Assembly: GCA_013398175.1 (NCBI GenBank)
Contig: VZRZ01002247.1
Coordinates: forward strand, 408,895-472,894
Direction of reading: 5' to 3'
Origin: Climacteris rufus
Lineage: Eukaryota; Chordata; Aves; Passeriformes; Climacteridae
Length of the DNA: 64,000 nucleotides
Shown here: positions 25,343 through 37,691 of the stretch, piece after piece
How positions within the stretch are numbered: the stretch's first letter is position 1
Layout: every line of letters begins with the position of its first letter
Position numbers and translations under genes: made by a program
The notes under the pieces: model-generated
Database searches by the model: none
Told to the model about the DNA's origin: nothing
The model's input: only the letters and a program-made list of their open reading frames with translations

Positions 25343-27212
25343 GCAGCAGAAATTTGTCTTGGACACGTAGTCGTATCAGAAAAAAAGTGATTTTCTGTCT
25401 AATGTTACAAATAGACAGGAAGATAAGGCTTGCTCCCATAAAGGAACTCAGAGACTCAGACAAATGTCCTTTTTTAATAACACCACTGAAATCTTATGAT
25501 GTAGAACAGTTCTCCAGCATCACACAAGGGACATATTTCTGATTGTTGCACAAGAGAAACTATTACATTTTTGGTTTACAATTTATATAGTGGATTCATG
25601 AACAACACAAAAACCCCAGCTCAACAGATAAACACATACTGGATGGGACAACAAAAATAAAGGAAGTGCTCAGAATACATATTTGCTAAGTATCTGTCCT
25701 TTCCCAAGCGTGTCAGCACATACTTTTGGAATTTCTTCAGTTTGCCTGCATAGGCTTATAACCTAGTATGCTGCTACTCTCAGACTAAAGTGTACATGGC
25801 TTTGTGTGTGTGCTGCTAATATCACATGTTCTTTTTCTTTCCCCAAATCCCTCAGCAACAGCTGATCAGTATCCTCCTTTATTATTTTTTCCCTTTTTCT
25901 CAGCCCAGTACTTTGAAAGTTATTATATATCCTGTTTTACCTCTGTAATTTTCAACAAAAGTTTGGGTTACACATAAATACCTATGACTCCCTTACTCTG
26001 CATCTTTCTTTGTTAAATATGAGCTCATAAAATCAACTGACATTTAAGGAATGAACCTGCTGTAGTTTGTAGTAGTGCTGGCCTATGCAATAAATATAAT
26101 CTGTCTCAAAGTAAGCAAGAAAAAAAAACAGCAAGAAGTGAAGCTGAATTAATCTACATATTTGCTGACTTGCCTAAGACTACAGTAGTGTATTGAACTA
26201 GACTTTAGAAAAGCATCATTTTCATTTGATTATTCCAGGTGAGTACTACCAGTACAACCATCTTTTAATTTGATGCCAGATGGTTGCTTGTGCTCTGCTT
26301 TTCTCCCATAGAATGAGGCACTGATGAGGTTGAAAATCAATGCCTTTCACATGGCTGTAAGAGTTCAGTATATTCTTACCTCTGTTGTTGCCTGCTGTCT
26401 AAAATCATTTCCAGCCACCATTAGGAAGAGGGCAGAAACCCCTTTCAGGAATGTCTGCTTGCCTGAAATTTCCTACTTAGCAAATTTCTGTTACCTATGG
26501 GCAAAAATGACAGCAATCAACACAACGCCAAGGGGTACTCTCTTCTCAGTCATGATAAAAGCCAATGATTATCATTTTGGTAAAAAGGACAGGTTGATAC
26601 ATGTGAGACAGCAAATCATCAGACTTCATTCTTATTCTGGCTGCACAAGACTGAGAAGGAATGCGGAAGAAATTTCCAAACAATCTCAAATGAGGAAGCT
26701 GAAGTCATGAAAGTCTGATGTTTATATTAAGCCTTCTTAACTTCTGTATAGATAAAACCAGAGGAAGGACCTCCTTTCTTCTGTCTCACTACCCCCATCT
26801 TCCTTACTTCCTATTCCAACAGTTTCTGTCCAGATTGCTGGTAGAAATATAATCCTCTAATCTAGCTATACCTTGCAACTTGCAAAGGGGAAAGGTTCTC
26901 CCTCTTCCTTCTCTGCTGGCTGGTAAAACTCCTTTCTTCTTTAAAGTCTGCTGCACTGAATCTCATATATTGGTGCTCCTGGAGCCGGTTTAAATTACAA
27001 GGAGTGAAAATTTCTGTAGAATCCATTACACTAACCCTTCTGAAACAAGCTGATCTTGTGTGTGTTACTGAGTATCTCTTGAGGGTAATTTACAATTCCT
27101 CAGAGAAAACTGAGGTGAAATAAGCCCCTGCTTGTGTTTCCTCTCAGCAAGCGTATCATGCAATGTCCCAAGAATATTATCAGCAGTAATATTTTCCTTC
27201 TACCATTTGCAG
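25343..27212. other. Gene-free DNA
   Basis: Contains the 128-codon ORF at 26324-26710, which has no recognisable domain and no supporting context. A strong donor (TTCCAG then GTGAGTAC, near 26239) has no upstream block that is open from a plausible acceptor. Nothing else was seen. Confidence 0.5.
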
Positions 27213-27249
27213 CCAGCTGGAATAAACATGAACATTCACACTGATACAG
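27213..27249 (+). CDS. Candidate 37-nt exon (unrecognised gene)
   Basis: This short block is bounded by a very good acceptor (TTTTCCTTCTACCATTTGCAG) and a good donor (ATACAG then GTAAGG). Only one of three frames is open; it starts in phase 0, reads PAGINMNIHTDT and leaves one base (G). That base completes a GAT codon with the AT that opens the block at 29198. The joined frame is the one of the second block that runs to a stop codon, so the two support each other. The peptide is too short to recognise. It may be a noncoding transcript exon or chance. Confidence 0.25.
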
Positions 27250-29197
27250 GTAAGGGTTTCACCTCGTCTGCAGAGTCAGCAGGACGTGTGTGACTGACAG
27301 AAGTACCACACAGTGAAGTCTCCTGGCTGTTAAATCCAAGGCTATGGGACGATTTGTAGTATGTGGGGTGATAACCATGCAATCTGCATCAATTGATTTC
27401 TCTTGTTCCATCTTCACCTAAATCCACCTAAGAAATTAACATAACCAAAGTGCTTCTGTTAGATTATGTCATGTTTGTACTTCATCTTGCATCATACCAG
27501 TGCACGTTTAATATTACTAGTTTTACACAACACAGTATACAGCTTTTCTTGAGAGGCAACTCCTAATTTTTTTTAATTATTCTGTATTATCTGCCTCCCC
27601 ATTTATACCAGAATACATCACACTTTTCTGTCTTAACTTCAGCATCTTAACTGTAATATGTATTTTTGTAACAATCTCAGAAGCTTTTGTAGTCTCCTGG
27701 ATGATCTATGCTGTTTCTGGCAGTTAATATTATACCCTTTGTGTAGCAGAAAACAAACTTTAAAAGTAGAGAACCCAATACACTGTTTTGGATAATGTCA
27801 AGGTTGCTAACTACTGTGCCACTATTTTCAATACCCAAATCCTTGCTTGTATTCCGTGGATCACATACAATGCAAAACTAATACCATTTCATATGCCTGA
27901 GGTGAATTCACTAATTATGCTTTATTTTACATTCTATTTGAGAAAGAAATTTGTTGACACCCAGTGAAATTTGCGTTTTTTTCTATCCTTCCTTTCACTT
28001 CCTTTAATTTAAGTTATAATAAACCAAACCTATCTTTACACATGACTAAATGGAAAATCCCATTCACTAAGCTAATACATCCCATTCAACAAGCTAATTC
28101 AATTTCTGTTATTCTCTCTGCAAATGGTCAGAATTCACCAGAAATAGGGATAAACCCCAGGAAATTTAGATACATCCCTTTCCATAACTTTTAGCTTTGA
28201 CCTTATGATTTGAAATGAGTAACATCTGTATTGCCATCAAATATATATTTTCTCTTAATTTCACTGATTACCTAATGGTGTTGTTTAGTGTCCCAGGCCA
28301 GGCTTGTTTTGTTAAGCCAATGTTTGCCAATTAGTAAAGGACCATTTCCTTCTGCAACTGTTAATGAGAACAATAAACAGTTAACCTCTGTAATGCCTAG
28401 CAGAGTAATTATGGTTCTAATAGATACAGAACAGCTTATACTCTGTTTTGTGTATGAGTTCAGTAAAGATTTTTATTAATAATAGATGATTTTTATGGAT
28501 TAAAAATGAAAAATCATACACTGACATGATTTATTTATTGGTCTCGTAGCACAGTGTTTTATTCTGAACCATCTACTCATGTTAAAGAACATTTGCAGTG
28601 ATATATAGATGAATACTGACTAAGCTATTTGAGTTCTAACTGCTAATTATGTAATTAGTTATTAAGCACTCCTTGTACTGTGGTAGGTCATTTCTTTTTC
28701 AGGAACGGGTTGTTCATCCTGCTTTCTTTCAGAGAGGCCATCTTTTCCCTCTGAAAGAAGCCATTTTCAGTTGCTTACATAAAAACTTTCCCAAAATGCA
28801 ACTACTTGAACTGATGTTCTCTATGGTGGAGGTCTGCCTCAAACTTTTGAGGAAAATATAGTCAGAATAGACATTAAAACATTCAGCTGGCGAAATTACA
28901 TTTTTACAATGCTAAATCTCAAACCTGACATTTTGAAAAAGGGTACTTCCAATGTTTCATGATTTAACCATTTATAAGCAGGGTTGTGAATTGTTGTCTG
29001 ATAGCAGCTGTTAAATAGTCCAGACTCTTGTTATTCTGAAAAATCACCCTGCTTTTTTGACTGAGTTGCAAACTTTTGAAAAGACAGAGTTGGCACATAT
29101 TCAGACTGTAGTAATCTAATTGTCTGTGTACACTAAGTATCCTTACGCCCCATGTCAGTTTGCAGTGTACATATTGTCTTGACTCTTATTCTTACAG

Positions 29198-29301
29198 ATG
29201 GAACATCCTTGCTGCAGATAAAGACCTGTTCAGAGAAACTACACCTGAACTTGGGAGCAGGAGGTGGAACTGACAGACGGAAAGAGAAGGACAGACGCTG
29301 A
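29198..29301 (+). CDS. Candidate terminal exon with stop codon (unrecognised gene)
   Basis: The block follows a strong acceptor (GACTCTTATTCTTACAG). Joined to the one-base overhang of the block at 27213-27249 it reads 34 codons after the junction aspartate and ends in TGA at 29299-29301. It begins DGTSLLQIKTCSEKLHL, then has a Gly-rich NLGAGGG and a basic tail, TDRRKEKDRR. The other two frames stop early or midway. The plus-strand LTR at 29816-30372 lies 514 bp downstream and brings an AATAAA at 30317-30322 that could serve as a polyadenylation signal. No known family is recognised, so this is a hypothesis from splice sites and phase only. Confidence 0.25.
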
Positions 29302-29815
29302 TATACCTACTGAGATAACTGAGCTAAAGTTTTGTCAAACAAAAAAGTTTGTTAAACCCTCTGAGAATGAAGATTTTTACTACTGTTGCATTTTCACATA
29401 AATACAGGAAATATATATCTTGCAAAAACTATTTTAAAATATAAGATTAAATGTTGCAGAATATCATTTATGCTATCAATAATCTTCCACAGATACTATT
29501 AATTACTGTATGGACATTGTGCAGCAAGTCTAGATCTGTTTAAGAATTTAATTTGGTTTAGGTAGTAAATAATCCCTGTAGGAAAGGCTTCCTTCCTCAG
29601 CAGAGTAACTGAAAAGGACCAGCTCCCTACATCAAATATTTCCTGAGGCATCCATAGCATTCAAATACAAAGAATGTGTCTTAGGAAAGTGAGAGTCTGA
29701 TAAAAACTGAAAAAATGCTGAAATAATGGCATAAAGGCTGGCACAAAGCAGAAAGTACCATGTTTGCACCAAATAGACAAACAGGAGAGCTTCCCAGGCT
29801 TGTAGGTATTTACAG

Positions 29816-30372
29816 TGATACAGAGAAGAAAAGGGTTAAAAGGATGCTTAGTGGGAATTAGTTATTAAAACAATGCATATGGCTTGCTCAATACTTACCT
29901 TGCTTGCCAAGCAGAAAAGGAGGAGGCAGGACCATTGATAAAGGGAAGCAACCATGACCAAAGGTCTTGCTTTCAGACCCTGAAACCAGCCCAAACCAGC
30001 CTTGAGACTCGGACTCAAGCCAGAGACTCAGGGAGCTTGCGCAAAGAGGCAAGATAAAAAGTTCAACCTAGAGAAAGACTTCTTTCTTCATCTGAAGACC
30101 CTTGCCCACGACCACCAGGAGGCAGTGGGCATGCGCCGATTAATGCGAATGACTTTTGAACTCATTATAATATGAAGCGGAGATAGCTTATGAATATGTA
30201 TAGGCATATTGTGTAACCTGTTGAATATGTAACCTGTAACCTGATATATAGCTAGCCGAGTGCGGCGAACGGGGCGCGTGCTTTGCAGGGTTACCCTCAC
30301 GCGTCCCAGCGCTTGGAATAAAACATACCTACTTTACAGCTTACAGAGTTGTGGAGTTCTATCCGCATATCA
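29816..30372 (+). mobile_element. Solo LTR, avian ERVL-like
   Basis: This is a plus-strand LTR of about 557 bp, starting TGATACAGAG and ending CCGCATATCA. It has a TATA-type box (TATATA, 30245-30250), a CpG-rich leader with GTGCGGCGAACGGGGCGCG, and an AATAAA at 30317-30322 followed by a short U5. The 3' part, from the CpG-rich leader to the GTGGAGTTCT...CGCATATCA end, is what I know from avian ERVL LTRs. A 4-bp repeat, ACAG, flanks it at 29812-29815 and 30373-30376. This is one base shorter than expected for the class, so the left edge may be off slightly. There is no internal region, so it is a solo LTR. It stands out as a CpG-rich island in A+T-rich DNA. Confidence 0.8.
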
Positions 30373-31702
30373 ACAGTTTGCAGACACTAAAAGAACGTCC
30401 AGAAAAAAAGAAATTGATTTTAAAACTTGGGAATCCTACTGATTTTTCACTGAAAATGGGTTCTTTCCTGCCCACTTTCAATACATAACTGATATTGTTC
30501 TGCATCTCAGGGTTGATTTCCCCAGTGTTAAGCTATTCAGATTCATTCAAATAATGAATATTCTCATTTCTAAGCAGCACTCACTCAGAGCCAGTTCTTT
30601 AGATCTTATTATTTTACTTGGGGTTGCACTTTGTTTTCTGAAATGCTAGCTGAATTGGTCCCTACTGGAATTAGTTCCATTTGTCTAGGTACCCTCTAGA
30701 CATAGAAATAGTTCAGTTTTAAGAACTTCTAAAATTAAATTTTCACAGGTAAAGTTGAACAATATTTTATAGCCTTTGCCAAGGACAGAGATCAAGTGAC
30801 TTTGTTATTCCAGTTATGGTCTGGATCATACAATGGTCTTAATCAATAAAATCCAAACTAGGGCCAAAAGTTTTATGAAGTTTTCTTTCTGAAATGGTAA
30901 AGTCCCTGTTCATACCACATTTTTTCTAATATCCTATGGTTTCCAAATACTGCATGCCCATTATATTTTGGGGTTTTTTACTCTAAAAGCATGAACTAGA
31001 GAATTATCTGTTCTGGAAAAGACAACCCTAGCTCTGAATGCATCTATAATGTATCTCCGCATAGATCTAGGCATGCTTGCATGCATTTACAGTATCAAGT
31101 CCCTAGGTATGTCCTATTTTATCACAGTCCTATTTTACAGGAACCATCTACTGAAAATAACTTCTAAGGACTGATGAATTATGTGTGTGTCTTATGGAAA
31201 TACACCGTATTTGGGAGGTAACTTGGGCAAAGTTTTCTGTTGCAAAACACTTAGGATGAGTTACAAGTAAACTTTAAATCTAATCGACTCTTTAGCCTGA
31301 AAAATCTATTAAAAGCAACCAACCAAAAGAAAAACCAGAGCAAATAAACAAAAATTCTGCACTAACATAGAAAGAAAACCCAAATACACGCTTATAGGTT
31401 GATCAATGGATCAATGACAGCAAGAACAACATATTTTTTTAGAATGACATTTTTTTAGAACAACATAGATGTGTTTAAAAGACAACAAAGCCAACCAGTT
31501 CCTCATATAGGTGGAGAAGCCATTATCTCCACTTAATAATATACTTCACTGAGATTCTAAATTGTTAGAAAATTGTTGAAAATTTCATGCCAGAAAACCT
31601 GATGTCATGAAGGAAACTCCTGTTGTCCTGTTTCCTGCTGAGACCGGAGGCTGAATGCAAGAGTTCACATGGGAAAGTTTTCATTTGTTTTCTTTCCATT
31701 AG

Positions 31703-31791
31703 ATATCAGAAGTCTCCAACTTTTACTTTGCCAAGAATATGAAACAAACCCAAACTGAGGACACTTTGTGGTTTGCCTATCACATACCAAG
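31703..31791 (+). CDS. Candidate 89-nt exon (unrecognised)
   Basis: The acceptor is good (TTGTTTTCTTTCCATTAG) and the donor is near-consensus (CCAAG then GTGAGTAT). Only the first frame is open: it enters in phase 0 and leaves two bases. The translation starts ISEVSNFYFAKNMKQ and ends EDTLWFAYHIP. The other frames each meet a TGA. The entry phase is not compatible with the block at 27213-27249, so it would belong to another transcript or to an alternative form. No family is recognised. Confidence 0.25.
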
Positions 31792-34331
31792 GTGAGTATA
31801 CGTAAAGGGCAGTGTTTGCTTGAGTGTAGTGACAATGAAAGAGCCTTGCAGGTTTATTTGGAATTTGGAAACACATCTGTATGCTTTAGATGCAAAGAAA
31901 AGATTTAAAACAAGAAGTAAGACTTATATATGCAAATACGGTTGATGAATCAGGCATAAAGCCTGAAACAATAGCTGTGCTAAATTAATTCCCACTTGAT
32001 CCCAGTGATGTTTACCCAGGCATAATGATACTTTAAATATCAGCCTTGTTAAATATTTTGTTGCACATCAAAACACATGATGGAAATCTACAATAGCAAG
32101 GAATGAAAGAAAGGCAAAGTCAACATTCTCAAGTCTATAAAACATTTGGCAAAGAGCCACAGAACCATGAGGAGAGAGCAGTTACAGCAGTGGTTCACAG
32201 GTAAGAAAGGTTCTCCACAGACTCCATGGTTTTCAGGGCTGACTTGAGCAATTGTTTGGGTATTCAGGTGACTTCTCCTGCCATATTTTGGATTACTAGA
32301 ATGGATTTGGAATCCTATGGCTCTGCTGTGGACTACGTAGTACAGCTCCAGCACAAGAACTATGCTTGAGAGAGATTCAGCTTTCAAGACCCAACCAAAA
32401 CCTTCCTCTTTAACTCCTGAAAGAGAGAATTATTGAGAGCTTAATAGAAAAACAGTCTTAATGACTATTTTTTCTGCTGTGAACATTAACAGCAATTTTT
32501 ATATGTTTCCATAAATTTTCCAAATTTCTGTAAATTTAAAATGTCAATAGGATATAAAAAGCCAAACAATATTGCAATCACTTAACATTGAGAAAAAAAA
32601 AAAAAAAAACAACCAAAACCTGTCAGGAAATCTTTCACTTTAAATTTTTAGTCTTTACAGCTTTTCAATGCATTCTCTGGGAAAAAAATACTAGATTAAA
32701 ACACTTCTAAAGGTTAAGAGGACACATGATCTCAGGGCTACAATATGAAATGTAATAATGGCATAATGAATTAATCTGCTGGACAGCAATCACATAACTA
32801 AGAGTGCAGAAATAACCTACAGAAGAGCTTCATTCTGCCAGAAGACCCCATGTACATTTACTAGAGGTTATAAGCAGCTCAAAAGACTTCATGGTTTTCC
32901 TAAACTGCCTATGTGCTCCAATAACAGTAGGGCAAAATTTGTCCTCACTTATACCACTGGAAAATCATTCATTTCATGGACTTGGATGTTTTGGAAGTTC
33001 CACTGATATAGCTGAGGGCAGACCTTGGCCAAATATATCTTAATTCAGGAGCAGCATCTATTACCTATAATAGCTTTTCTTAGAGAATGGCTGGGAACCT
33101 CTGCTGATACTATACAGTGGCACAATTTTTTTCCAAGTTGTTTCCTAAGAAAAGTGATTTGAAAAAACCCCATCTAAATCAAATTGTCTTTTCAACTTTA
33201 ACTATTACATTATGGAAGAAGTAAACTGGGAATTTTTGAAGAGGTTAAAATTAGGTTTTCTTCCTTCTTCATTCAGTCTTCCCATTCCTAGATTTTCTGT
33301 AAAGCACTTGAGCTCCAATGCTACCTAACAATCTAAATGTTACTGTTTTATAAATAGTCATATCATAACCCTGTGCTGTGACAGTGTATTTAAATCAGTT
33401 TTCTAAACCCAAAGCACAGAATAATGGTAATCAAGAAACAAGATTATGCACTATTGTTACCTCTCAATCTGAAGATGTATTACAGTATTGCACCATTAAA
33501 ATGCTTTCTGTCAGCTGAAACACATCATCAAAGTAGGTCAGACATGTCCAGTTCTGAGATGGACATATTTCAGAATGTAAATTTCCCTCAGATAATACAG
33601 TTAAGGAATTTGTGGGCTAGACAAAAGGAAAAGCTTGTATACAACAGTGGTACTTTGTTCTAGCAAATAAAAAAATATGTGGAAATAAACATTCTGGGTT
33701 TTTTTTCTCATAAAAGCAGGGAGAAAATGTTGGCATCAAAATAATTTTAATTTATTCTGGGATTTTAAAAAGAACCTGATCTTCTTAGGTGCTCACATCC
33801 TGCTTAGGCAGTTTCACAATCCTTCCCTCATGAACAGGGAAGCTACAGATTGACAATGTAATGACTTCAATCTTTTATTCCCCAAACAAGAACACCATAG
33901 GCAAGTGATGAGGCCAAGAGTTTTCACTCTTTCTTTTCTGTGTCTCAACCCTCACCTGGAGGGAGCCACTCAATAGTTGAAAGGACATTTTATCTCACAA
34001 ACCAGTTTGATTTTCAATCCTTTTATTAGCAAGAAAGATAGTGAACATACAGCATTGTTTACAATTTCTAAAAATAATGGTTTGTAGTAATTCTGAGCAG
34101 AAGACCATTGTATATAGAAGAGTTACTGAGTCACAAAACACTTAACTTGGGTAGGATGAGATCTGTGCTGTGTAGTGTTGTGCCGTGCTACATGTAGAGT
34201 TTAGCCTGCAGGTCAGTGTGTGCTGGACAAATCTCTTGCCTGCAGGGTAACCTCAGGTTACAGAGGAGGATTCTGCAAGCAATTCCCCTTTGGTTCCAGC
34301 AATTACACCTCCTGCATCAGCTTGCCTTTAC

Positions 34332-34378
34332 CTAAAAGTGCAGCAAGAAGTTCTCATGCAAACAACCTCTCTGTCTGA
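34332..34378 (-). other. Candidate minus-strand 47-nt exon
   Basis: On the minus strand a very strong acceptor (TTCTATTCATCATTTTTACAG) precedes 47 nt ending TTTTAG, then a GTAAAG donor. One frame is open and reads SDREVVCMRTSCCTF, and another is open to a TAG at the very end. It is short and isolated, with no other minus-strand exon nearby in a compatible phase. It may well be a chance decoy. Confidence 0.12.
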
Positions 34379-34554
34379 CTGTAAAAATGATGAATAGAAC
34401 AATTTTCTTGTAAGAGAATTGAACAATAGCTCAAATGACCAAAATGCGATAATCCTTTCTACAGGCAGGGCCTGCAAGATGTGCAGTGTGCTGGTGGGAG
34501 GCACATTTGGTGCTGCACTACTCATAGTTCCCGGCATCTGAAGGGACATAAGAT

Positions 34555-34930
34555 TATAAGAAAGGCAATAAAGCTGGTGAAAGGACAAGATTTATGAGAA
34601 TTGTCTAAAAGGACAACTACCTGAAAGGAGGTTGTAGCAAGATGGTGGTTGGACTTTTATCCCAAGTAACAACTGACAGGATGAGAAGAAATGACCTCAT
34701 GTTGCACTAAGATATTAGGAAAATATTCTTCACCAAGGGTGGTCAAGCATTGGAACAGGCTGTCCAGGGAAGTGGTGGAATCATCATCCCTAGAAGTGTT
34801 CAAAAAAAGTCTAGATGTGCTGCTTAGGGACATGGTTTAGTGACGAAGTTAGTGTTAGATTAACAGTTCGAATAAATAATCTCTGAGGTTTTTATACCCT
34901 AAATGAGTCTGTGATTCTATGATTATCTAT
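34555..34930 (+). mobile_element. CR1 LINE, 3' end fragment
   Basis: This is a 5'-truncated copy of the avian CR1 retrotransposon, covering the last part of ORF2 and the 3' UTR. Recognisable CR1 strings in order are AAGCTGGTGAAAGG, CAACTACCTGAAAGGAGGTTG, CCCAAGTAACAA, GATATTAGGAAAAT, AAGCATTGGAACAGGCTG, CCAGGGAAGTGGTGGAATCA and GGACATGGTTTAGTG. It ends in GTGATTCTATGATTATC, the family's short tandem tail. Between the AAGCTGGTGAAAGG part and CAACTACCTG the copy is shorter than the consensus I remember, suggesting an internal deletion. The frame is broken. CR1 normally makes no clear target-site duplication, and none was seen. Confidence 0.92.
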
Positions 34931-37119
34931 ATTATTCTCACTTTCATCATTGTGTTAGCTCTAACAAAAATTACTTTAGATGATACTTTGATGATACAAA
35001 TTTTATAGAGTCTGATTTCCTTTCTTGTTTGACATCATGACTGACTAGCACCCACTGGTGCAAAACACTGTGCTTTTGAGGTGTGAGATCTGGAGACACT
35101 TCTCAGCATTCAGGTACAATTTTAGGTAGGAGTACTATCTTTCTCACTCAGCATATATTGCTGTAGAACAAAGATAAAATTAGTGTGTGAGGAAAGGATA
35201 AAGCCCTAATTAAAGGAGCATTAATTAATTAAGCTAATCTAATCAAGCTTCACTTTGGCTTTGACTTTTCTGCAACACCACATCATCTAAGCTTGTCTTA
35301 GATACATAATTCTTACAAAGCAGTGGTGCAAGAAATACAAGAAAACAGTGGTGCAAGAAGACAGCTTGATAGAATGAAAATGGAAGAAAGGGGTAAGAAA
35401 CGTGCAACACAGAAACTAGCTACAGGTGAAGTTCTGCCCGAGGTTTCTCAGTGAAATCTGTATTAATATAGAAAAAATGATACATTATCACCTGAGGCAA
35501 AATCAAAATAATATTGCAAGTATTTTTAAGGTACTAGTTTAAAATAGATGCTTCGAAAGAATACAAGGACAACTCAATTACCCCTCACTACAAAAAGTCC
35601 AAAGAAACTTCTCTTTTTTATTTCAAGAATATTGTGCAGAGACAGATGAAAGTTTATAGTGCAACACCTAAGAAAGAAACGGGCTGTGTATCAACACTTC
35701 CAATAGAATCCATACAAGTAAAATAAGAGATCTCTGCCGAGAAAAACAAAAATAAACAAAGAAGAAAATATATCTGCCAAGGTCTTCTAGGACTATACTG
35801 ACATTACTCATCTGAGGAATAATGACTCTTTCTGCCCCAAAGTAGAACTATTCACATACAAAATACTAGGAAAACGGAATCTTAAAAAGACACCTAAACA
35901 AAGCACTTAATCACAAAGCTATAACTAAGGATGACATCAGGTCAACAAAAACATGCTGCCCTGAGGCACAGACTTAATGCCCAAGTCTCTCTCTGCATTA
36001 TTTTCCCCGAATACTTTGGTTTGGTCAGCTAAATTGTCATATATACGCACTGAGGGAGAAAAACCACACCTGAAACACCGTGCCATTTCCAAGATTTCCT
36101 CTGTATTTTACATCTGTATTTTTAGCCAGCCACTATTGTGTACTGACAGGCACAGTCTCAACATAAAAAAAAGAGAAATGTAAAAACAGAAGCAAGTACA
36201 AATTATTTTATGAAAATCAGCATTTTTTGAGGAGCTTCAAGAAAGGGAGATAGAACACCATTGCAGGGACTAAGCTGCATGGTTAGTCCCAGACCCTGAG
36301 AAATGGAAAGTTCACAATTTGCACTTAACAATGCAGAAAAAAGGCCAAATGTGGGCAACTCAAAATGAAACTGATGTGAATATGTCAGTTTTGCTGACTC
36401 TATGACCAAGACACACAAGAAAAAACATGACAAAGAATCCAAAATGCTACCTGAAATTTTTCTCAAAGTCAGCACAGATAGAAAACAGTCTCTGCTTTAC
36501 AAGAAAAAAGAAAGAGTATTTGTGAAAAGAGATAAGGATGACAGTGTATATTATTATTTTGCAGTGTTCAAAAACACCTGTCTAGATTTAAAAATCTGGA
36601 AGGAAAATTACTATAGTGGGAAGAATTCTTCATGGGGAATGATGGGCATTATTACCTTGGAGGAAGTATCAGTCTGAAGGAAAAGCAAATATTGAATTGA
36701 AGTTGGTAACAGGAATACAAGGCCACAAATTGCCAGAATAGTGCTACCTAAACTGAAAGAGAAGTAAGACTGAACTAAGGTAAAAGACTGTTTTCTTCAA
36801 CATGAAATGAGCATATGGACATGTGAAAGATGAAAATAGACATCTGTTTAAATTTTACCTGGGAAAAATGCCTGTCTGAAGAGTATTCCACATGACCACC
36901 AGCTTTCTTTCATGGGAACTGTGCAAAAATGTTATAATTGAGAGAGTGAAAGAAAAAACTCGGGAAAGGGAGTACTCAGTTGAGTGGATAATGTCCAGAA
37001 TGGGTACAGCTACTACATTAGTCACACCTCAGGGAATATCTCACTTGCCCTGGAAATATGGCTGGACAAGCTCAAAGCAAGAAATGAAAACTAGCAGAAG
37101 GTAAACACTCACAGAAAAT
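34931..37119. other. Gene-free DNA
   Basis: No gene or transposon was recognised. A 14-bp unit (CAGTGGTGCAAGAA) is repeated near 35322 and 35347. A possible minus-strand 18-nt microexon at 36656-36673 is described under findings. Confidence 0.5.
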
Positions 37120-37690
37120 AAAAGGAAAAGGAAAAGGAAAAGGAAAAGGAAAAGGAAAAGGAAAAGGAAAAGGAAAAGGAAAAGGAAAAGGAAAAGGAAA
37201 AGGAAAAGGAAAAGGAAAAGGAAAAGGAAAAGGAAAAGGAAAAGGAAAAGGAAAAGGAAAAGGAAAAGGAAAAGGAAAAGGAAAAGGAAAAGGAAAAGGA
37301 AAAGGAAAAGGAAAAGGAAAAGGAAAAGGAAAAGGAAAAGGAAAAGGAAAAGGAAAAGGAAAAGGAAAAGGAAAAGGAAAAGGAAAAGGAAAAGGAAAAG
37401 GAAAAGGAAAAGGAAAAGGAAAAGGAAAAGGAAAAGGAAAAGGAAAAGGAAAAGGAAAAGGAAAAGGAAAAGGAAAAGGAAAAGGAAAAGGAAAAGGAAA
37501 AGGAAAAGGAAAAGGAAAAGGAAAAGGAAAAGGAAAAGGAAAAGGAAAAGGAAAAGGAAAAGGAAAAGGAAAAGGAAAAGGAAAAGGAAAAGGAAAAGGA
37601 AAAGGAAAAGGAAAAGGAAAAGGAAAAGGAAAAGGAAAAGGAAAAGGAAAAGGAAAAGGAAAAGGAAAAGGAAAAGGAAAAGGAAAAGGA
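37120..37690 (+). repeat. (AAAAGG)n microsatellite, about 95 copies
   Basis: 571 bp of uninterrupted AAAAGG hexamers, with no base substitution seen between 37120 and 37690. One strand is all purine and the other all pyrimidine. It starts abruptly after AGAAAAT and ends at a single N (37691), after which the unit becomes AAAAG. The reading frames through it are artefacts: Phe-Leu repeats on the minus strand and Lys/Glu, Arg/Lys or Gly/Lys on the plus strand. The lack of interruptions suggests a young, actively expanding array, or a copy number set by the assembler. Confidence 0.98.
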
Positions 37691-37691
37691 N

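Larger units (their letters stand above)
30377..34554. other. Gene-poor DNA
   Basis: Apart from the splice-bounded block at 31703-31791 nothing gene-like was found. A strong donor near 32201 (GTTCACAG then GTAAGA) has only purine-rich, weak acceptors upstream. An A17 run lies near 32593. Confidence 0.5.

Noticed and set aside
26324..26710. 128-codon plus-strand ORF
   Set aside because: No recognisable family, no start context and no neighbouring exon structure; plausible by chance.
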